A stretch of 59,171 nt of DNA from Azolla pinnata (GCA_037176905.1 JBBBWG010028146.1:1-59171), one strand, 5' to 3'; counted from the stretch's first letter, positions 25,342-36,534 are shown. A program made the numbers and translations. Notes: generated from the letters alone by a model not told the origin.

Positions 25342-26694
25342 CTACGCATCTTGCCAGGTGACGGGCATGAAGCCGTACATGTCGTTGTCGGGGGAGATGC
25401 GGAGGGTGGACCAGACGGCGGCGGACGTGTCGACGATGTTGTTGGCGCACGGGGGCTGGCCGGCGTGCTCCGTGTCGCAGCCGTTGCGCGAGTCGCACTC
25501 GTCGACGACAGTCGCGGTCGTGGAGCGCCCGTTGCCGTCGATGCGGATCTGCCGCCGGCGTACCAGCCGGTCGACAGCGCCACGATGCGCTCGCTGTTTG
25601 GAGTGGTACTTGCCGTCGCACTCGGAGGGGCCGCCGCCGTCGCCGCTGGCCGTGAAGTCGTTGAGCGTGAGGGTAGCCGGCGTGCCCGACGCGGACACGA
25701 GCGGCGAGCACGACACCTTCTGGCATGTGCCGCTGTTGCAACATGTTGGGGAAATGAGGGAGAGAAAGGGAGAGAAAGAAAGACAGAACACGAGAGAGAT
25801 TAAGAAGGATTAAGAGGTTATAAGAGTAGAAGGTAGAGTAGATGACACAAAAGAAGACACCAGATTTTTAATAAGGAAACCTCTTAAAAAGAGAGGAAAA
25901 ACCACGAGACAAAGTCCAAACTCTTTCATTATCAAATGAATAAACAATACAACAAAGAAAGTTAGAGTGTACTTACAAACACTACGTGGGTAACACAAAG
26001 CAAGAACAACTAAATATCTCACAACTATAAGAGGTGTTAAGGATGGTGATGCTTGCGGTGTCGCCTCCTTGTCACGAGTTGAGGAGTAGAAGTGGAACTA
26101 CCTCCTCCAAAGAGAGTCCCCAAGAGGGGTGTGTTAAGAAGAGTGAAGAGAAGGGTAAGGGTATCTCTAGGAGTGTGTCCTTCCCCTTCACAATAGAGCC
26201 TTTTTATACACAAAAGGCTCCCTCTCATTTTCTAGGGTTTGCTCCTAAATGAAAGGAGCATTTCACACCTAAGGTAAAAGGTGGCCTTTGGTGTCACCTA
26301 ACTTGTGTGCTCTTTCCACACACACAAGAGCCACCTAACTTGTGTGCCCTAACTTGTGTGCCCTTTCACATACAATACACACACACACACACCCACACAC
26401 ATTCACACTCATATACAAACTATAGTGTGATTACATGTGACTAGAACACTCAACACATCACGTGTCCGAGTTCTGGCCCGTTGTCGGGCACGTGTTGCCG
26501 CCGCCGCCTCCGCTATTGTCGCTTCATATATGGGTCCCCACGTCGGGGTCGTCGTTGCACTTGCCGTTGATGCAGATGAGATGCCCCGCGCAGTCGTTCA
26601 GCGTCCGGCAACTGCCGCCGCAGCCACTCTGCGCCACCGCCGCCATCACACCGAGCATCGCTACCATCACCACCGCCGCCGTCGATCTTGCCAT
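25342..26694 (-). pseudogene. Kiwellin pseudogene 1, split by a solo LTR
   Basis: The N-terminal part starts at ATG 26694 with a signal-peptide-like stretch and [20 protein letters not shown], as in the intact copy at 30379-31050. The C-terminal part ends MPVTWQDA at stop 25342-25344. The two are separated by a 712-bp LTR. Within the C-terminal part there is a local frame change: the stretch matching [10 protein letters not shown] is read in another frame ([10 protein letters not shown]), and a later deletion restores the frame and removes a cysteine-containing SRCGR segment. Remaining domain text ([30 protein letters not shown]) is well preserved. Disruption looks recent compared with the other remnants. 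It could still be transcribed but should not make a normal kiwellin. Confidence 0.88.
25744..26455 (-). mobile_element. Solo LTR of an LTR retrotransposon, 712 bp
   Basis: The insert in the kiwellin pseudogene starts TGTTGGGG and ends CTCAACA, so it has the TG...CA termini and inverted TGTTG/CAACA ends of LTRs. It is flanked by a 5-bp target duplication, CAACA (25739-25743) and CATCA (26456-26460), with one mismatch. The intact kiwellin has CAGCA at the same place. Read on the minus strand it contains a TATA-like TGTATAAAAAGG about 40% along. There is no internal coding region and only one LTR, so it is most simply a solo LTR left by recombination. The superfamily cannot be told, although a copia-type element is plausible. 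Confidence 0.85.
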
Positions 26695-26701
26695 TGCGCC
26701 C

Positions 26702-27120
26702 CCAGTCGGAAACCAAACAAACACCCCAAGCTATGTGTGCTTATACTTAGTTTGTGTATAAAGTGCTCAACTCTGCATTATGACAACAAGGTTCGGCTTT
26801 TGGTGCTGAATTGTATAACCTCCGGTCTTCCATTCTTGCTTAACTACCGACATGTTGTTGAGTGGGAATGAAAAAAGAGTCCTATAGACACTTTACACAT
26901 ATCCAAGTCTTGTAATGAGTCAAATGGAACTATACATACAAACAATCCGCATCCAATCCACATCGATCGTCGAGCTCGCACTACAATAGTCCTCATCATC
27001 CATGTTATGACCGCTCGCATGCATTCCTTCTAGCCTTTCACAGAACAATCGATCGCTGATCAAATTCCGTCGTCTCTACCATTAGCACTGGATTGTTGTT
27101 TCTACCGTGTGTGCAACCGC
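26702..27120 (-). repeat. Kiwellin 5' flank, copy 1
   Basis: This is the upstream region of kiwellin pseudogene 1. It matches the flank of the intact gene (31052-31720) and the copies at 35832-36530 and 40155-40870 through AACACCCCAAGCTA, GTGTATAA(A/G)GTGCTC, GACAACAAGGTTCGGC and later ATATCCAAGTCTTGTAA. The position matching the TATA box of the intact gene reads TATACAAT here. Confidence 0.75.
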
Positions 27121-27730
27121 TTTTTTTCTACGGAAAAAACATGCGAGTTAAATATCTAGCCCACGACCGTGAGTGCAAACATTGTGTGATGTTTGGAGAT
27201 TCATGATCTCTGTTGATACTTGTAGCACTAAGAAGCTGGCTATATCATATAATGGTGTTCGAATAGTATCTAATAGAGTTGAGAAACCCGAAGTCTTGCT
27301 TTTATATTAGGTGACGTCTAGATCCTTGCCGACATGTTGAGCGATGTGAATCTTTTATCATATCCTCCATTTGCTCACTTGCAATGTCAGAAGGATGACC
27401 ATCTTCATACTATGTTAAACCCTCAAGATCCTCGACTATTTCAATGCATTGACATACACGCACCTCAATTGCAAAAACCTCTGCCCTAACATGCTTGTAA
27501 AAGTCACGTAATAATCTTGGTGCCACAATATAATACGATATATCAAATCATGTGGTGACTCCTCAAGTTTCTAATTATCCCATTTGTGTAAGTGATCGTG
27601 CACAACACGTCGGACACACGCAAATCTCTTTTTGCACTGCTCACACCTGTGTCGAATGATTTAAGCTCTCCATTGGCCAATGTGAATCTAACACAATTCC
27701 TTTGCATCGATTGACGAGGACTCTAAGTAG
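27121..27730 (-). mobile_element. Degenerate transposase-like relic, copy 1 (tentative)
   Basis: On the minus strand, short frames separated by stops read like a zinc-binding N-terminus (CEQCKKRF ... VVHDHLHKW), then APRLLRDFYKH-like and SDIASEQMEDMIKDSH text. This recalls the transposase-associated region of CACTA (En/Spm) elements, which combines a Cys-rich motif with a DHL segment. The most similar partner is 36535-37080, which repeats the second half. No terminal inverted repeats or target duplication were found. It may be only a coincidental resemblance. Confidence 0.3.
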
Positions 27731-28869
27731 GTGTCAAAAATCCGTAGACATTATATTCAACCTTGACTTGAACCCAAGACTTCATATTACAAAATTTAAA
27801 ACTTAATCATAAAATAACATATCATGATATAAAATAATAAATGTTATTTTCCGTAGTGATTATTGTATGATCAGAGAAATCTAGAACTTTCTAGAACATT
27901 TTAAAACTTGATAGAACATCCTACAATATTTTACGTTTAAAACATTCTAGAATATTCTAGAAATCTCTAAGTTATATTGTATAGAAACCTATAAATAAAA
28001 ACAAATATATTATATCAAATCATTTCAAATAAATGTCAGGCTTCAGTTTTAAGCCTACCTTGTATCTAACCCATCATTGTATCTATTCTAATAAATATAT
28101 TATTCTCTTATAAGCCACTCTCTTGTCTTCTTCATATTTTTACTTCAATCATCCAAGCTCTTGCTTTGTTTTGACAATGGGCAGCCTCGGAACTGTCACG
28201 ATGTTGAGTGGTGGGCGGCCTTGGCACAAGGGGCATTGGAACGTAGTGATCGACATGTCACTACATGTGCAACTTAGATCGCTTCACGTGGTGTAGTGAG
28301 GGTGGAGTTTGTAAGTATCTCGATAGATTATAATTGTTCTCTATAATATATTATTAATTAGTATTATAAATAGCCTAAACTAATTGATGTTATTGTTATT
28401 GTGTAAATGGGTTTTGGTTGTCGCTAGACATATCACAATGAGAAGGATTATCACTTAATACATTCACAACGTGAGACGTGGATGTATTTCAAAAGTCTCA
28501 CTCTGATCACGAACGACCAGCTGATTCTTAGATTGGGGATACAACATAAGCTGCTAGGCATTAGTGCTTATTTGGAGGCAAGCAAAGGTGTAACGGATGC
28601 TCGAGCCCTCGAGCAAAACTGTGAGCTAAGTGGCTTTTCATCACCTATGGACATTGAGGTGACGCACACCGACCCCGGGTCTGGTAATGTGTCACTAGGG
28701 TTAGATATTTACAACGATAATAACTCTAGTGAGTAATGTTTATTTTCGTAGACATTTTTTGGTGTCTTGTACAAATTTTAGTTGAATTGTATTTTCTAAA
28801 ATTTTGTTATTCTAATATATTTCAAGTTTTAATTTCTGTTCTATAAAATATTCTATTAATTGTTGCAAA
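27731..28869. other. AT-rich stretch with no supported gene
   Basis: A run around 27870-28000 repeats TCTAGAA(C/T) and ends in CCTATAAATA, which looks like part of an LTR promoter, but no bounded LTR or target duplication could be defined. An 84-codon open frame (28482-28736) has ordinary composition and no family resemblance, and its first codon in context is internal to a longer repeat-like text. Nothing firmer is seen. Confidence 0.4.
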
Positions 28870-29890
28870 TAGCGATAAGAAACAACAAAGTGCCCGGTCA
28901 TGACCAGCAAACAAACAACAAGCATCTAGATACGTATTAGTAAACATACATCAAGTTTGCAGCAAACGCGCAATAAATAGGCATTAAAACATCTAACAAA
29001 CGAGCAATAAATCAGTAGTTAAAACGCGACAAAGTTTGTAATAAATAAGCTTCACATTTGCAATAAATAAACGTCAAATTTGGAGTAAACCTAGCACAAG
29101 AAATGTAATAAAACGTGTGTCACAAATGGAGTAAAACTCATGTGAAAAATGCAGTAAAACTCACGTAAAAAATACAGTAAAACTCGCGTCAAAATTGCAG
29201 AAAATCGCATGTCAACTTTGTAGTAAAACTCATGGTAAATTAGCAACAAATTCCTTGTCAAATGTGCAATAAATCTTGTGTCAAATTTGCAGTTAATGTT
29301 GCGTCAAAATTGCTGTAAATCTACCATTAAATTAGCAGTAAACCTTGCATCAAGTTAGCAGTAAAATAACATCAAATTGACAAAAACCCCGACATCTACA
29401 AATCAGTAACACGCGTCAATTTTGCAGTTAAACTTGCATCTATTAAGCAGTAAATAGTGCGACAATATATCAGTAAACTTATAGAAAATCTTGCGTCAAA
29501 TGTGCACTAGAGTCGGATGCTTTGTGCGTCAAATGTGCACTGTAGTTGGATGATTTTTGTGCGTCAAAGATGTATTGAAACTCGCAGTAGATAAGCAGTA
29601 AACCTTATGTCAGGGAAGTAGTGAAACTTGTGTTAGGGAAGCAGTAAAACTAGCGTCAAACAAATAGTAAATCTTGCGGACAAAAACACAATAAACTCGA
29701 GATAAAATGTCTAGTAAAATCGCAGTAAAATGTGTAGTAAATTTGTGACAAGTCCTGCGTCAATGGGCATGGTAATAATCAAGTAAAGAATACAGTAAAG
29801 GTCGCGTAAAAAATCTCGGCAAGAGTCACGATAAATGCGCAAAATTTTTTTTAATGTCCTTTACCATGAGTTTGTCGTATTTATTAATGA
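28870..29890. repeat. 22-23 bp satellite, block 1
   Basis: About 45 degenerate units of 22-23 bp, typically AAACTCGCGTCAAAATTGCAG with a GT link (for example 29095-29360). The alternating boxes are GCGTCAAA and GCAGTAAA. Units differ at many positions but keep their length, so this is a true satellite and not a simple repeat. Related blocks lie at 33838-34690 and 41095-41965. Each precedes a kiwellin copy by a few hundred bases on the plus-strand map, i.e. lies 3' of the gene. Confidence 0.85.
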
Positions 29891-30378
29891 AGTTTGTTAA
29901 ATATATTTCGCGGTAAACTGCACGGCAAACTCGCCAATACCTTATAATATGTTTTTGGCAATTAGCGATTTTAGTCGATCCTTAGTTCCGATGATTGTCA
30001 CAACCGCTCACTCTCTGGGTCGGGATTGTGTCGGCCGCTTGCTTGCACTATTACTTCACCCCACGATTTATTTGATCCAACGATGAGATTGAATCCTTTG
30101 CTAGAAGTTAAAGAGATTACAAGATGCAGCCATAATATCCAACCAAAGGCCACACGAGTCCGACAGAATGGCGACACGCGAACAAAATGGGAGCCAAAGG
30201 AGCTAAACCAAATCTCTTATTGCTGGCCAGCCAACGCGACTTTTTATTACACAAGGTGGCCCGTCGGACTTAACGACGACGACGACGACCATGGGTGGTC
30301 AAGGGGACCCAGTCTTATTGGCGACCGAGTGCGCGGAAGCGGCGAGGACGAGAAAGATCTGCGCAGCTCTTTCGGTGT
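29891..30378. repeat. Shared spacer between satellite and kiwellin, copy 1
   Basis: Starts with the text around CAACCGCTCACTCTCT, GGTCGGGATTGTGT and CCACGAT(T/C)TATTTGAT and runs to the kiwellin stop. The same spacer lies at about 34640-35071 and, shortened, at 41935-42164. It is the 3' flank of kiwellin and shows that the satellite and gene duplicated together. Confidence 0.7.
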
Positions 30379-31050
30379 TTACGCGTCCTGCCAGGTGACG
30401 GGCATGAAGCCGTACGTGTCGCTGTTGGGGGAGACGCCGAGGGCGGACCAGACGGCGGCGGAGACGTCGACGATGTTGTTGGCGCACGGGGGCTGGCCCG
30501 CGTGCTCCGAGTCGCAGCCGTTGCGCGAGTCGCACTCGTCGACGACGGTGGCGGTCGTGGAGCGGCCGTTGCCGTCGATGCGGATCTGCCGGCCGCAGCG
30601 GCTGCCGCCGGCGTACCAGCCGGTCGACAGCGCCGCCACGCGCTGGCTGTTGGGGTGGTACTTGCCGTCGCACTCGGAGGGGCCGCCGCCGTCGCCGCCG
30701 GCCGAGAAGTCGTTGAGGGTGAGGGTGGCCGGCGTGCCCGACGCGGACACGGGCGGCGAGCACGACACCTTCTGGCATGTGCCGCTGTTGCAGCACGTGT
30801 CCGAGTTCTGGCCCGTCGCCGGGCACGTGTTGCCGCCGCCGCTAGTGCCGCTGCCGCCGCCGCCGCATATATGGGTCCCCACGTCGGGGTCGTCGTTGCA
30901 CTTGCCGCTGATGCAGATGAGCTGCCCCTCGCAGTCGTCGAGAGTCCGGCAACTCCCGCCGCAGCCGCTCTGCGCCACCACCGCCACCGCGCCGAGCATC
31001 GCTACCATCACCGCCGCCACGATCGCCACCGCTGCCGTCGACCCGGCCAT
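30379..31050 (-). CDS. Kiwellin (ripening-related protein), secreted, intact (223 aa)
   Basis: A single exon of 224 codons. The start at 31050 gives [20 protein letters not shown], a typical signal peptide of about 26 residues ending near VVAQS. Next come a cysteine-rich N-terminal knot ([26 protein letters not shown]), a Gly/Ser linker, [10 protein letters not shown], and a double-psi beta-barrel part with [50 protein letters not shown] and the C-terminal [10 protein letters not shown]. This order is that of kiwellins, apoplastic plant proteins; in maize, kiwellins bind and block a secreted chorismate mutase of a fungal pathogen (established for that protein, not shown here). All frame and cysteine positions look intact. 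The gene is very GC-rich compared with its flanks. It is the only complete copy in a cluster of broken ones. Confidence 0.93.
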   Translation of the reverse strand: MAGSTAAVAIVAAVMVAMLGAVAVVAQSGCGGSCRTLDDCEGQLICISGKCNDDPDVGTHICGGGGSGTSGGGNTCPATGQNSDTCCNSGTCQKVSCSPPVSASGTPATLTLNDFSAGGDGGGPSECDGKYHPNSQRVAALSTGWYAGGSRCGRQIRIDGNGRSTTATVVDECDSRNGCDSEHAGQPPCANNIVDVSAAVWSALGVSPNSDTYGFMPVTWQDA

Positions 31051-31167
31051 TGCGCACCCCGATCGGAAACCAAACAAACACCCCAAGCTACGTGTGCTTA
31101 AACTTAGTTTGTGTATAAGGTGCTCAACTCCGCAGGTATGGCAACAAGGTTCGGCTTTTGGTGCTGA

Positions 31168-31175
31168 ATTTTATA
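31168..31175 (-). promoter_or_regulatory. Probable TATA box of the intact kiwellin
   Basis: Minus strand TATAAAAT, about 120 bp upstream of the ATG at 31050. The aligned position in the other flank copies is changed: TATACAAT near 26800, CATAAATT near 35930 and CATAAAAT near 40240. A canonical box thus survives only before the intact gene, by comparison of aligned flanks. Confidence 0.6.
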
Positions 31176-31251
31176 GCCTCCCCACCCCCCTACCTCCTCC
31201 GACGAAAATTCGGGTCGCGTCGACGTCTTTGCGAGTAAGTCCTCGCCCCAG

Positions 31252-32238
31252 ACCCACACGGTTAGCCTTTTGCTTAAAAGCCGTTGAAATTCGCGTATTA
31301 TATGGTGCTGACTAGACCTATTGGGGATCGATCCGTGACCGATCGATCGACCGACCCACACACTGTTCCAAACAATCGGGGCCACCATCAACTGCTTGCC
31401 CCTTGGAAAAAAGATCTTGGCAATGCTTGGGGACTACGCTCTCAGCATGTGATGATGTGGTGGCCCAAAGAGCAGTACAGCAAATCCCAGAGTCAAGCTA
31501 AGCTTCCAGTCTTCCCTTCTTGATTAATAACTACCAAGGTGTTGTTGAGTGGGAACCAGATAAAAGTTGGGCCCAACCTTGTCCCCTCGAGACTTTACAC
31601 ATATCCAAGTCACGTAACAAGTCAGATGGAACCATACAAACATCCACATGGATCGTCGAGTTTGCACTACAATGGTCCCATCCGACTACTCGCGTGCACT
31701 GCTTCTAAGCCTATAAATATTGCATAAAGAGATAAGTGCATGCTTTAGGGTCAGCAAAGTTACAACAAACAAGCAACAAACTCGTGGCAAAGTTACAGCA
31801 ACTGTGCTACAAACTCATATTTGCAACAAATGTGTAACAAACTCACGACAAAGTTACATCAAGGTTAAAGCAAATGACATAAAATTTGACTTTCTTACCT
31901 AGACATCCCTACTTCCCCATTAACCTATACGTACTGTTCTTTACATTGCTTTATTCACATGCACACTTGTGATACGACATTTTCAGATGGTTGGTAGCGT
32001 TGATGCGTGGATGGAAGGAATTTGTTGTGATTCTCGTTTTAGGTGAGACGGTCACCTTCACATGAGGGTTGGCCCACATCTGGGGCATGCATGGTAACCT
32101 GAGGTCGATAAATGTTGTAGTTAATGTTGTAGTTAATGTTGTAACCCTAAACCCTAAACCCAAGATCAACCGAGCCTCATCGAGAAATTGTAGTTAATGT
32201 TGTATAATCTAATTTGTTGTAAATCTACCATTAAATTA
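31252..32238. repeat. 987-bp tandem duplication, first copy
   Basis: Starts at ACCCACACGGTTAGCC and is followed directly by the second copy at 32239, giving a period of 987 bp. For about the first 730 bases the two copies read as identical. The last part before the junction differs by about one base in ten, and the end joins a piece (32163-32238) that recurs at 33820-33893. It contains a kiwellin 5' flank segment and a short CAACAAACTCG-type repeat (31755-31880). No gene is present. Confidence 0.9.
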
Positions 32239-33100
32239 ACCCACACGGTTAGCCTTTTGCTTAAAAGCCGTTGAAATTCGCGTATTATATGGTGCTGACT
32301 AGACCTATTGGGGATCGATCCGTGACCGATCGATCGACCGACCCACACACTGTTCCAAACAATCGGGGCCACCATCAACTGCTTGCCCCTTGGAAAAAAG
32401 ATCTTGGCAATGCTTGGGGACTACGCTCTCAGCATGTGATGATGTGGTGGCCCAAAGAGCAGTACAGCAAATCCCAGAGTCAAGCTAAGCTTCCAGTCTT
32501 CCCTTCTTGATTAATAACTACCAAGGTGTTGTTGAGTGGGAACCAGATAAAAGTTGGGCCCAACCTTGTCCCCTCGAGACTTTACACATATCCAAGTCAC
32601 GTAACAAGTCAGATGGAACCATACAAACATCCACATGGATCGTCGAGTTTGCACTACAATGGTCCCATCCGACTACTCGCGTGCACTGCTTCTAAGCCTA
32701 TAAATATTGCATAAAGAGATAAGTGCATGCTTTAGGGTCAGCAAAGTTACAACAAACAAGCAACAAACTCGTGGCAAAGTTACAGCAACTGTGCTACAAA
32801 CTCATATTTGCAACAAATGTGTAACAAACTCACGACAAAGTTACATCAAGGTTAAAGCAAATGACATAAAATTTGACTTTCTTACCTAGACATCCCTACT
32901 TCCCCATTAACCTATACGTACTGTTCTTTACATTGCTTTATTCACATGCACACTTGTGATACGACATTTTCAGATGGTTGGTAGCGTTGATGTGTGGGTG
33001 GAAGGAATTTGTCGTGATTCCCGTTTTAGATGAGGCGGTCACGTTCACATGAGGGTTGACTCACATCTGGGGCATGCATGGTAACCTGAGGTCAATAAAC
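32239..33100. repeat. 987-bp tandem duplication, second copy
   Basis: Matches 31252-32113. It is identical over roughly its first 730 bases and then diverges gradually until about 33100, where similarity stops. Short open frames are exact twins of those in the first copy and are not genes. Confidence 0.9.
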
Positions 33101-33837
33101 CTGTGAGATAAACAAAAATTGTGTTAGAGTAGTTACGTAAGGATGTTTACTCTATAATTAACGATCGATTTTGTATTAGTCTTAACCTAAACATTGCTCG
33201 AACCCTGGAAGTCATGCATTGTTTATATTATACTGACTCTAAGCTTGAATTGATGTTTAGCTACGCATTTGACATATCCTCAATTTTAACCCCTTGCTAT
33301 AATAATTACAGCCCTTCCAGCAATTGTGCTAGGTACATATCTATATTCGTTATCTTATACTTTGTTTGAGATAAAGAGCGTTGTTTTGATGTTTTGGGCG
33401 TATGTTGTGAAATTTATAGAGAGAATAAATGTAAAAAAAGAACAAGAACACAAGAAACAAATAAAAGAATAAAGTTAACAAGGAATGATAAATAAAATAG
33501 TTTTGTTTAAAAATATAAGTCATAAGGTTGATTCCCATACTACATTTTCTCCTTCTTTTTCTTACTTTTTCACCGTTTGCGTTTTTTGCTTCTACTCTTT
33601 TTCTTGCGTTTTTCCTACTTTGAGTGTCACGATGCGCTTGCACAACGCCCTTGATTTCGAGAGTTCGTGCAGTGACATGGCCTCCATGCGCTCTTGCGAG
33701 CTCTTGTGCGACAAGCACTTGACGCAACTCCGCAACAGGTCCGTCTCCTCCCCCGTACACTTGGCTTAGGATTGGCACCAGTCCATCTGGAGCCACCCCG
33801 CAGCTAATGCCCCCCAAGATCAACCAAGCCTCATCGA
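33101..33837. other. Spacer with an unrecognised open frame on the minus strand
   Basis: AT-rich on the left. From 33823 leftwards a minus-strand frame of 157 codons opens. Its first half (to about 33590) has a coding-like composition (VAPDGLVPILSQVYGGGDG, VAQELARAHGGHV) and is GC-richer than the surroundings. The second half is AT-rich and lysine/phenylalanine-rich and probably not coding. It may be a fragment of a host gene or of a retroelement. I do not recognise it. Confidence 0.3.
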
Positions 33838-34690
33838 GAAATTGTAGTTAATGTTGTATAATCTAATTTGTTGTAAATCTACCATTAAATTAACAGTAAA
33901 TCTTATGTCAAATTTACAGAAACCCTAGTGTCTTCAAATTAGTAACACATGCGTTAATTTTGTAGTTAAACTTGCGTATACCAAGAAGCAAATAGTGTGT
34001 CAATATAACATTAAAGTTCACGGTAAACTTGTAGAAAATTCTGCGTTAAATGTGCACTAAATTTGGATGATTTGTGCGTNNNNNNNNNNNNNNNNNNNNN
34101 NNNNNNNNNNNNNNNNNNNNNNNNNNNNNNNNNNNNNNNNNNNNNNNNNNNNNNNNNNNNNNNNNNNNNNNNNNNNNNNATATAACATTAAAGTTCACGG
34201 TAAACTTGTAGAAAATTCTGCGTTAAATGTGCACTAAATTTGGATGATTTGTGCGTAAAAAATTCTTGCGTTAATTGTGCACTAAAGCCGGATGATTTGT
34301 GCGTCAAAGATGCAGTAAAACTCATGGTAAATAAGCAGTGAAACTTGTGTTAGAGAAACAGTAAAATTCATGGTAAATAAGTAGTAAAACTTGCATAAAA
34401 AACACAACAAACTCGTGGTAAAATGTATAGTATATTCGCGGCAAATCTTACGTCAATGGGCACGGTAATAAGTCCAATAAAAAATGCATTAACGGTCACG
34501 TAAAAACTTGCGATAATAGTCGAAATAAGTGTACGACAAAATTTTTATGTCTTTCACCACGAGTTTTAGCGTGTTTTTTAATGAACTTTTGTTTAAGAAA
34601 TTTCACAATAAAATGCGCGACAAACTTGCCAATACCTTGTAATCCCTCTTTGGCGATTACTGACTTTAGTCGGTCCTTAGTTCCGATGAC
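33838..34690. repeat. 22-23 bp satellite, block 2, containing a gap
   Basis: Same unit as the block at 28870-29890, with GCGTTAA(A/T), GTGCACTAAA and GCAGTAAA boxes. It is interrupted by 100 N. It ends before a shared spacer that leads to a kiwellin remnant at 35072-35187. Confidence 0.82.
34080..34179. other. Assembly gap (100 N) with duplicated flanks
   Basis: Exactly 100 N. The 77 bases before the gap (34003-34079) are identical to the 77 bases after it (34180-34256), so the two contigs probably overlap. Confidence 0.97.
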
Positions 34691-35071
34691 GGTCATGACT
34701 GCTCACTCTCTTGGTCGGGATTGTGTGGGCTGCTTGCTTGCCGTATTACCCCACCCCACGATCTATTTGATCCAATGATGAGATTGAATCCTTTGCCAGA
34801 AATTAAAGAGATCACAAGATGCGGCCATAATATCCAACCAAAGGCCACAACAGTCGGACGGCATGGTGAAACATGAACAAAATGGGAGCCTTGCAAGGAA
34901 GCTAAACCAAATCTCTTATTGCTGGCCAGCCAACGCGACTTTTTATTACACAAGGTGGCCCGTCGACTTAACGACGACGACGACAGGTCAAAGGGCCCCG
35001 GTCTGTCTTATTGGCGACCGACCGCGCCGAACCGGCGAGGATGAGAAAGATTTGTGCAGCTCTTTCTCTGT
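34691..35071. repeat. Shared spacer between satellite and kiwellin, copy 2
   Basis: Colinear with 29990-30378: GCTCACTCTCT, GGTCGGGATTGTGTG, CCACGATCTATTTGATCC, TTATTGCTGGCCAGCC, and a CGACGACGACGAC run. It ends at the kiwellin remnant. No gene. Confidence 0.75.
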
Positions 35072-35187
35072 TTACGCGTCTTGCCAGGTGACGGGCATGA
35101 AGCCACCGCGCCGAACATCGTCGACGCCAGCACGAGCGCCGCCATCGCCATCGCCATCACCAGCATCATGCTCGCCGATCCCGCCAT
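35072..35187 (-). pseudogene. Kiwellin remnant 2, signal peptide fused to the last residues
   Basis: An ATG at 35187 opens MAGSASMMLVMAMAMAALVL, a signal peptide related to that of the intact kiwellin. It is followed at once by DNA for the kiwellin C-terminus ([10 protein letters not shown], stop at 35072-35074). Nearly the whole mature domain is missing, and the two ends are in different frames (116 bases in all). This is an internal deletion product and cannot make a kiwellin. Confidence 0.82.
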
Positions 35188-35780
35188 TGTGCTCGATCTA
35201 TGGGTTCATGGATTGTTCGCGTCGATTCAATGGATGGATCGATCGATGAGGCAAACAGAAGCTTGCTCTACGAGTCAAACTTGCGTATGATATGCTTAGC
35301 TTACAACAGGAAGGTTTGGATTTGGGTGCTACATTTATAGGCCTTCCTTGTCGCTCCGCCCTCGACCAACCACGTCTAGTATCGTGCACTCTTCGCCACA
35401 CGTGTCGAGCTTTTTAGAGCCCCGGTCGTCCCGAAAAAGGCAGGTCTGTATTAGTCGTGTTTGACCGCACTTGTTCAATGATTAGGGCCACATTCAACAG
35501 TCGTTTGGAAAACAATCGTGGCACTTTGACTACACTGTGCATCAGGACATGCTTGCATGGATTGTAGCCTTTTGAAGCGCCACAATGGCGAATATTTAGA
35601 GCATGAAATGCAACTGGGACCCAACTCTTACGCTTGCATTGATTGACTGCAGCACTCCCCATGCCGCGTATTGTTGTAACTTGTCTTAGATTAAATTATA
35701 TCTTGCAGAGAGGACGCGCTTCACAAATCTCGACTTGGAATTTCAACCCCAATCAAGCCGAGCAACACAATCGGGCGTAT
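35188..35780. repeat. Spacer shared with 39630-40097
   Basis: Matches the stretch after kiwellin remnant 3: GGCCTTCCTTGTCGCTCCGC, GTGCACTCTTCGCCACAC, CATTGATTGACTGCA and TGTTGTAACTTGTCTTAGAT recur in order. It contains a TATA-like ATTTATAGG near 35333-35341 on the promoter side of remnant 2. No gene is supported. Confidence 0.65.
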
Positions 35781-35834
35781 GTAGCTTGCACAGGAGAAGA
35801 TCGTTGAAAGGAGCTTGCAAAAGATCGAATGCAA
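35781..35834 (+). pseudogene. Fragment resembling exon 2 of the rhodanese gene (copy 1)
   Basis: Reads GAGAAGATCGTTGAAAGG, AGCTTGCAAAAGATCGAATG and CAA, close to the exon-2 text at 44090-44135 (CTGAAAGGAACTTGCAAAG, CATCGAATGCAA). It is then joined directly to the kiwellin 5' flank. It is too short to encode anything and is interpreted as a duplicated exon piece. Confidence 0.55.
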
Positions 35835-36534
35835 ACAAACACCCCAAGCTACCTGTGTTTAAACTTGTGTGTGTATAAGGTGCTCAACTCGCAGTATGGC
35901 AACAAGGTTGGGCGTTTGGTGCTGAAATTTATGGCCTCTCCTCTGGCTCCCTCCTATGAATATTCGGGTCATGTCCGACTTCTTTGTGGGTAAGTGCTTG
36001 CCCCGGAACCACACGGTTAGCCTTTTGTTTAGAATCTGATTGATGAAATTTGCGTATATGATGTTGACTAGACCTACTATGGATTGATCCGCGACCGATC
36101 GACCGATCGACTGACCAACGCACTCTTCCGACCAATTGGGGCCACCATCAACTGCTTCCCCCCTGGAAAAAGATCCTGGGGTGATGCTTGTGATGTGGTG
36201 GCCCAAAGTGCAATATGGGAATCCTAGAGTCAAGTTAAGCTTCCGGTCTTCCCTTCTTGCTTAATTACCCATGTGTTGTTGAATGGGAACGAGAGAAAAG
36301 TCCTTTGGACATATCCAAGTCTTGTAACCACTTTGATGGAACCACACATACATAGATTTGCATCAATCATCCAATCCACATTGATCGTTGAGCTCACACT
36401 ATAATAGTTCCCATCATCCATGTTACGACCGCTCGCATGCAATGCTTCTAAGCCTTTCATAGAACGATCGGTCGCCGATCATCCATAGTGGCTCTTTGGA
36501 TTGTTGTTTCTCCCGTGTGTACAATCCCATCCTT
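35832..36534 (-). repeat. Kiwellin 5' flank, copy 3
   Basis: Colinear with the flank of the intact gene: AACACCCCAAGCTACC, TATAAGGTGCTCAACTC, GGCAACAAGGTTGGGC, GGGGCCACCATCAACTGC and ATATCCAAGTCTTGTAAC. No kiwellin coding sequence directly follows on its left; the rhodanese-like piece and spacer intervene. Confidence 0.75.

Noticed and set aside
27844..28190. A second LTR with TGTTATTT start
   Set aside because: A TATA-like CCTATAAATA is present, but no matching CA end with a 5-bp duplication was found.
28870..29890. CRISPR-like array
   Set aside because: The repeats are degenerate and there are no spacers of constant length. The window is plant nuclear DNA.
30026..31315. 429-codon and 268-codon plus-strand frames over kiwellin
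   Set aside because: Shadow frames opposite the GC-rich kiwellin exon. The kiwellin frame has family motifs and a signal peptide.
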